From: JBBPYR01 sp038199755
Lineage (GTDB): Bacteria > Chloroflexota > Ktedonobacteria > Ktedonobacterales > Ktedonobacteraceae
Length of the DNA: 62,244 nt
Direction: 5' to 3'
Assembly: GCA_038199755.1 (NCBI GenBank)
Contig: JBBPYR010000204.1
Span: forward strand, 1 to 62,244
How positions within the stretch are numbered: the stretch's first letter is position 1; the number at the start of each line of letters is the position of its first letter. A program made the position numbers and the translations under genes. Below the pieces are notes generated by a model that saw only the letters and a list, made by a program, of their open reading frames with translations, made no database searches and was not told where the DNA came from. Positions 60,382 through 62,244 of the stretch are shown here, piece after piece.

Positions 60382-62181
60382 GTGGGTTTAGAGGTTTTTT
60401 TTCGCACCTATACCTGCGGTGAGCTTACCGCAGAAAATGTTGGTCAACAGGTAACATTAGCTGGCTGGGTCAATCGACGACGTGACCACGGCCATCTCAT
60501 TTTTATCGATATTCGCGACCGTTATGGTTTGACACAGATAATTTGTGATCCAGAGCAATCAGCCGAGGCACATCGTATCGCATCTGAATTGCGCTCGGAA
60601 TATGTCATACAGGTAAGCGGCACGGTTGTACATCGTTTACCCGGCACCGAAAATCCCAATCTCAGCACTGGTGCGATTGAGATCAGCGTGCAGAGCATCA
60701 CCATTCTCAATCCTTCACGCACGACCCCATTCCCCATCAATAGCGAGGCAGCACAGGTCGACGAGTCGCTCCGCCTGAAATATCGCTATCTTGACCTGCG
60801 CCGACCCACTATGCGCGACAATATGATTTTACGGCATCGCGTCGTCAAGGATATGCGCGACTACCTCGATGAGCGCGGTTTTCTCGAAATCGAGACGCCT
60901 ATTCTCATGAAAAGTACTCCCGAAGGCGCACGCGACTATCTGGTGCCAAGCCGCATTTATCCAGGTGAGTTTTATGCCCTGCCGCAGTCACCACAGCAGC
61001 TGAAACAGCTCCTTATGGTCGCTGGCCTTGATCGCTACTTCCAGATTGCGCGCTGTTTCCGCGATGAAGATCAGCGTTCAGATCGCCAGCCGGAGTTTAC
61101 GCAGCTCGACCTTGAGATGTCCTTTGTCGCCGAGCAAGATATCATGTCGCTGATTGAGGCGATGCTCATCTTCCTGATTGAGAAGAACACAAAGAAGCAT
61201 ATTAAAGCGCAGCCCTTTCCCCATATCAGCTATAAAGAGGCGATGGACCGGTATGGCACCGATCATCCCGACCTGCGCTTCGAGTTGCCCCTCGTCGAAA
61301 TTTCCGATCTCGCGGCAGCAGGACACTTCGGCGTCTTCCAAAACGCGCTCGCAGCCAAGGGCATGGTCAAAGGCATTCGCGTTCCCGGTGCGGCTGGCTA
61401 TAGCCGTAAAGAGGTTGAGGAACTGACTGATTTTGCACGCATGCTCGGTGCCAAGGGGCTTGTCACGCTTGCCATCAGCCAGAGCGGAGATATCAAATCG
61501 CCGCTTAGCAAATTCATGTCGGGCGAAGAGGTACAAGCTATCATCGAACGTCTCGCTGGCCAACACGGTGATCTCCTGCTGTTCGTCGCTGATAGTACAA
61601 AAGTGTGTAATGATGTGCTCTTCCGTTTGCGCGTGAAACTGGCCGAGCGGCTCAAACTGATTGACGCCAATGAAATGGCCCTCTGCTGGGTGGTTGACTT
61701 CCCCTTGCTCCACTTCGATGAAGAGCTACAGCGTTATGACGCGGAGCACAATCCCTTCTCTGGCATGGACGAGGCCCATATCAGCCGCCTGGACACCGAC
61801 CCCTTGCGTGTACGCGCCAAGCAATATGATATCATCTGTAACGGCTACGAAATTGGGGGTGGTAGTGTTCGTATCAACGTTGCCGAGCTGCAACACAAAG
61901 TCTTTTCGCTCATGAAAATGACTGATGAGCAAATTAAAGAGCAGTTTGGTCATATGCTGGAAGCCTTTGAGTACGGAGCACCTCCCCATGGTGGCATTGC
62001 GCTCGGACTTGACCGCCTCATCATGCTGATGGCCGATGAGGACAGTATCCGCGAAGTGATTGCCTTCCCCAAAACGCAAACCGCGCTGGACCTGCTCATG
62101 GGTGCGCCCTCGCTGGTGGATGAGAAGCAGTTGCAAGAACTGCACCTACGAGTGCGCAACGAAGACAAAAAGCAGCCATAA
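60382..62181 (+). CDS. aspS: Aspartyl-tRNA synthetase
   Basis: Class IIb synthetase of 599 residues, bacterial type. The order is anticodon-binding OB-fold (1-110, GWVNRRRDHGHLIFIDIRDR), catalytic core with ETPILMKSTPEGARDYLVPSR, motif 2 FRDEDQRSDRQPEFTQLDLEM, a GAD insertion (about 290-420) and motif 3 GGIALGLDRLIML. His36 in RRDHGH is the residue seen in non-discriminating enzymes that also charge tRNA-Asn. Start is GTG with AAGGAGG five to six bases upstream. Expected to be essential and constitutively expressed. Confidence 0.96.
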   Translation: MGLEVFFRTYTCGELTAENVGQQVTLAGWVNRRRDHGHLIFIDIRDRYGLTQIICDPEQSAEAHRIASELRSEYVIQVSGTVVHRLPGTENPNLSTGAIEISVQSITILNPSRTTPFPINSEAAQVDESLRLKYRYLDLRRPTMRDNMILRHRVVKDMRDYLDERGFLEIETPILMKSTPEGARDYLVPSRIYPGEFYALPQSPQQLKQLLMVAGLDRYFQIARCFRDEDQRSDRQPEFTQLDLEMSFVAEQDIMSLIEAMLIFLIEKNTKKHIKAQPFPHISYKEAMDRYGTDHPDLRFELPLVEISDLAAAGHFGVFQNALAAKGMVKGIRVPGAAGYSRKEVEELTDFARMLGAKGLVTLAISQSGDIKSPLSKFMSGEEVQAIIERLAGQHGDLLLFVADSTKVCNDVLFRLRVKLAERLKLIDANEMALCWVVDFPLLHFDEELQRYDAEHNPFSGMDEAHISRLDTDPLRVRAKQYDIICNGYEIGGGSVRINVAELQHKVFSLMKMTDEQIKEQFGHMLEAFEYGAPPHGGIALGLDRLIMLMADEDSIREVIAFPKTQTALDLLMGAPSLVDEKQLQELHLRVRNEDKKQP

Positions 62182-62244
62182 GAGGCGGTTAGCCCTGTAG
62201 ATCACCCTCCCGTTTGGAGGGTGATCTACAGGGCTAACCGCCTC
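62182..62244. terminator. Perfect 29-bp inverted repeat after aspS
   Basis: Arms 62182-62210 and 62216-62244 are perfectly complementary with a 5-base loop CGTTT, starting one base after the aspS stop codon. No T-tract is visible before the window ends. The length and perfection exceed an ordinary terminator and resemble a palindromic repeat unit, but it would also form a strong transcription-terminating or mRNA-protecting hairpin. Confidence 0.7.

Noticed and set aside
61078..61713. 211-codon minus-strand ORF
   Set aside because: Antisense to aspS, no recognisable domain.

Overview
The window looks like a chromosomal stretch of a Ktedonobacteria-type (Chloroflexota) bacterium. This is inferred from near-even GC, frequent TTG and GTG starts with clear Shine-Dalgarno sequences, Tat-type lipoprotein signals, a PP2C phosphatase with a large extracellular domain, a sortase, and Gram-positive-style envelope polysaccharide genes. 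No rRNA, tRNA, CRISPR array or intact mobile element was seen.

Layout. 1-4.3 kb: repeat-rich left end, YCII protein, exported glucosaminidase-like protein, glutaryl-CoA-dehydrogenase-type enzyme, a strong bidirectional terminator, sortase, DedA protein. 4.4-12.3 kb: a minus-strand exopolysaccharide (EPS) operon: a degenerate M20-peptidase homologue, a small ORF, two GT4 glycosyltransferases, a polyprenyl-phosphate priming transferase, a Wzz-like chain-length protein, a CpsD-like protein that has lost its P-loop, and a membrane protein. 12.6-15.1 kb: PP2C phosphatase with an extracellular domain. 15.3-25.2 kb: a sugar uptake and catabolism cluster (ribose-type ABC transporter, lyxose-isomerase-like cupin, LacD-type and DhnA-type aldolases, PfkB, FGGY and small P-loop kinases) with a divergent DeoR regulator. 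Repeated operator-like motifs sit over both divergent promoters.

25.5-60 kb is a second, larger envelope-polysaccharide locus. It has a Wzc-like kinase, Wzy-like polymerase/ligase, Wzx-like flippase, a second priming transferase, four more GT4 enzymes and two tandem GT9 (heptosyltransferase-like) enzymes. Three enzymes of D-glycero-D-manno-heptose activation are scattered through it (GmhA, HddA, GmhB types). It also holds three intact alkaline-phosphatase-superfamily proteins plus one degenerate paralogue, a sulfate activation pair (cysC, sat), a glycoside-hydrolase-like lipoprotein, and a pentapeptide-repeat membrane protein paired with a secretion-type ATPase. Gaps in the locus contain decayed transposases (IS6, IS5, probably IS982 type), a possible truncated glycosyltransferase and a duplicated promoter plus gene-start fragment, so the locus has been assembled and rearranged by recombination. 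60.4-62.2 kb: aspS, closed by a perfect 29-bp inverted repeat.

How the parts fit: the two polysaccharide loci supply priming, chain assembly, flipping, polymerisation and length control. The heptose, sulfate-activation and phosphatase-superfamily genes are candidates for building or decorating the polymer. The sugar cluster is a separate regulon. The most unusual features are pseudoenzymes kept next to active relatives (M20-like, CpsD-like, phosphatase-like), the phosphatase-family/cysC/sat module, the pentapeptide/ATPase pair and the phased operator architecture.
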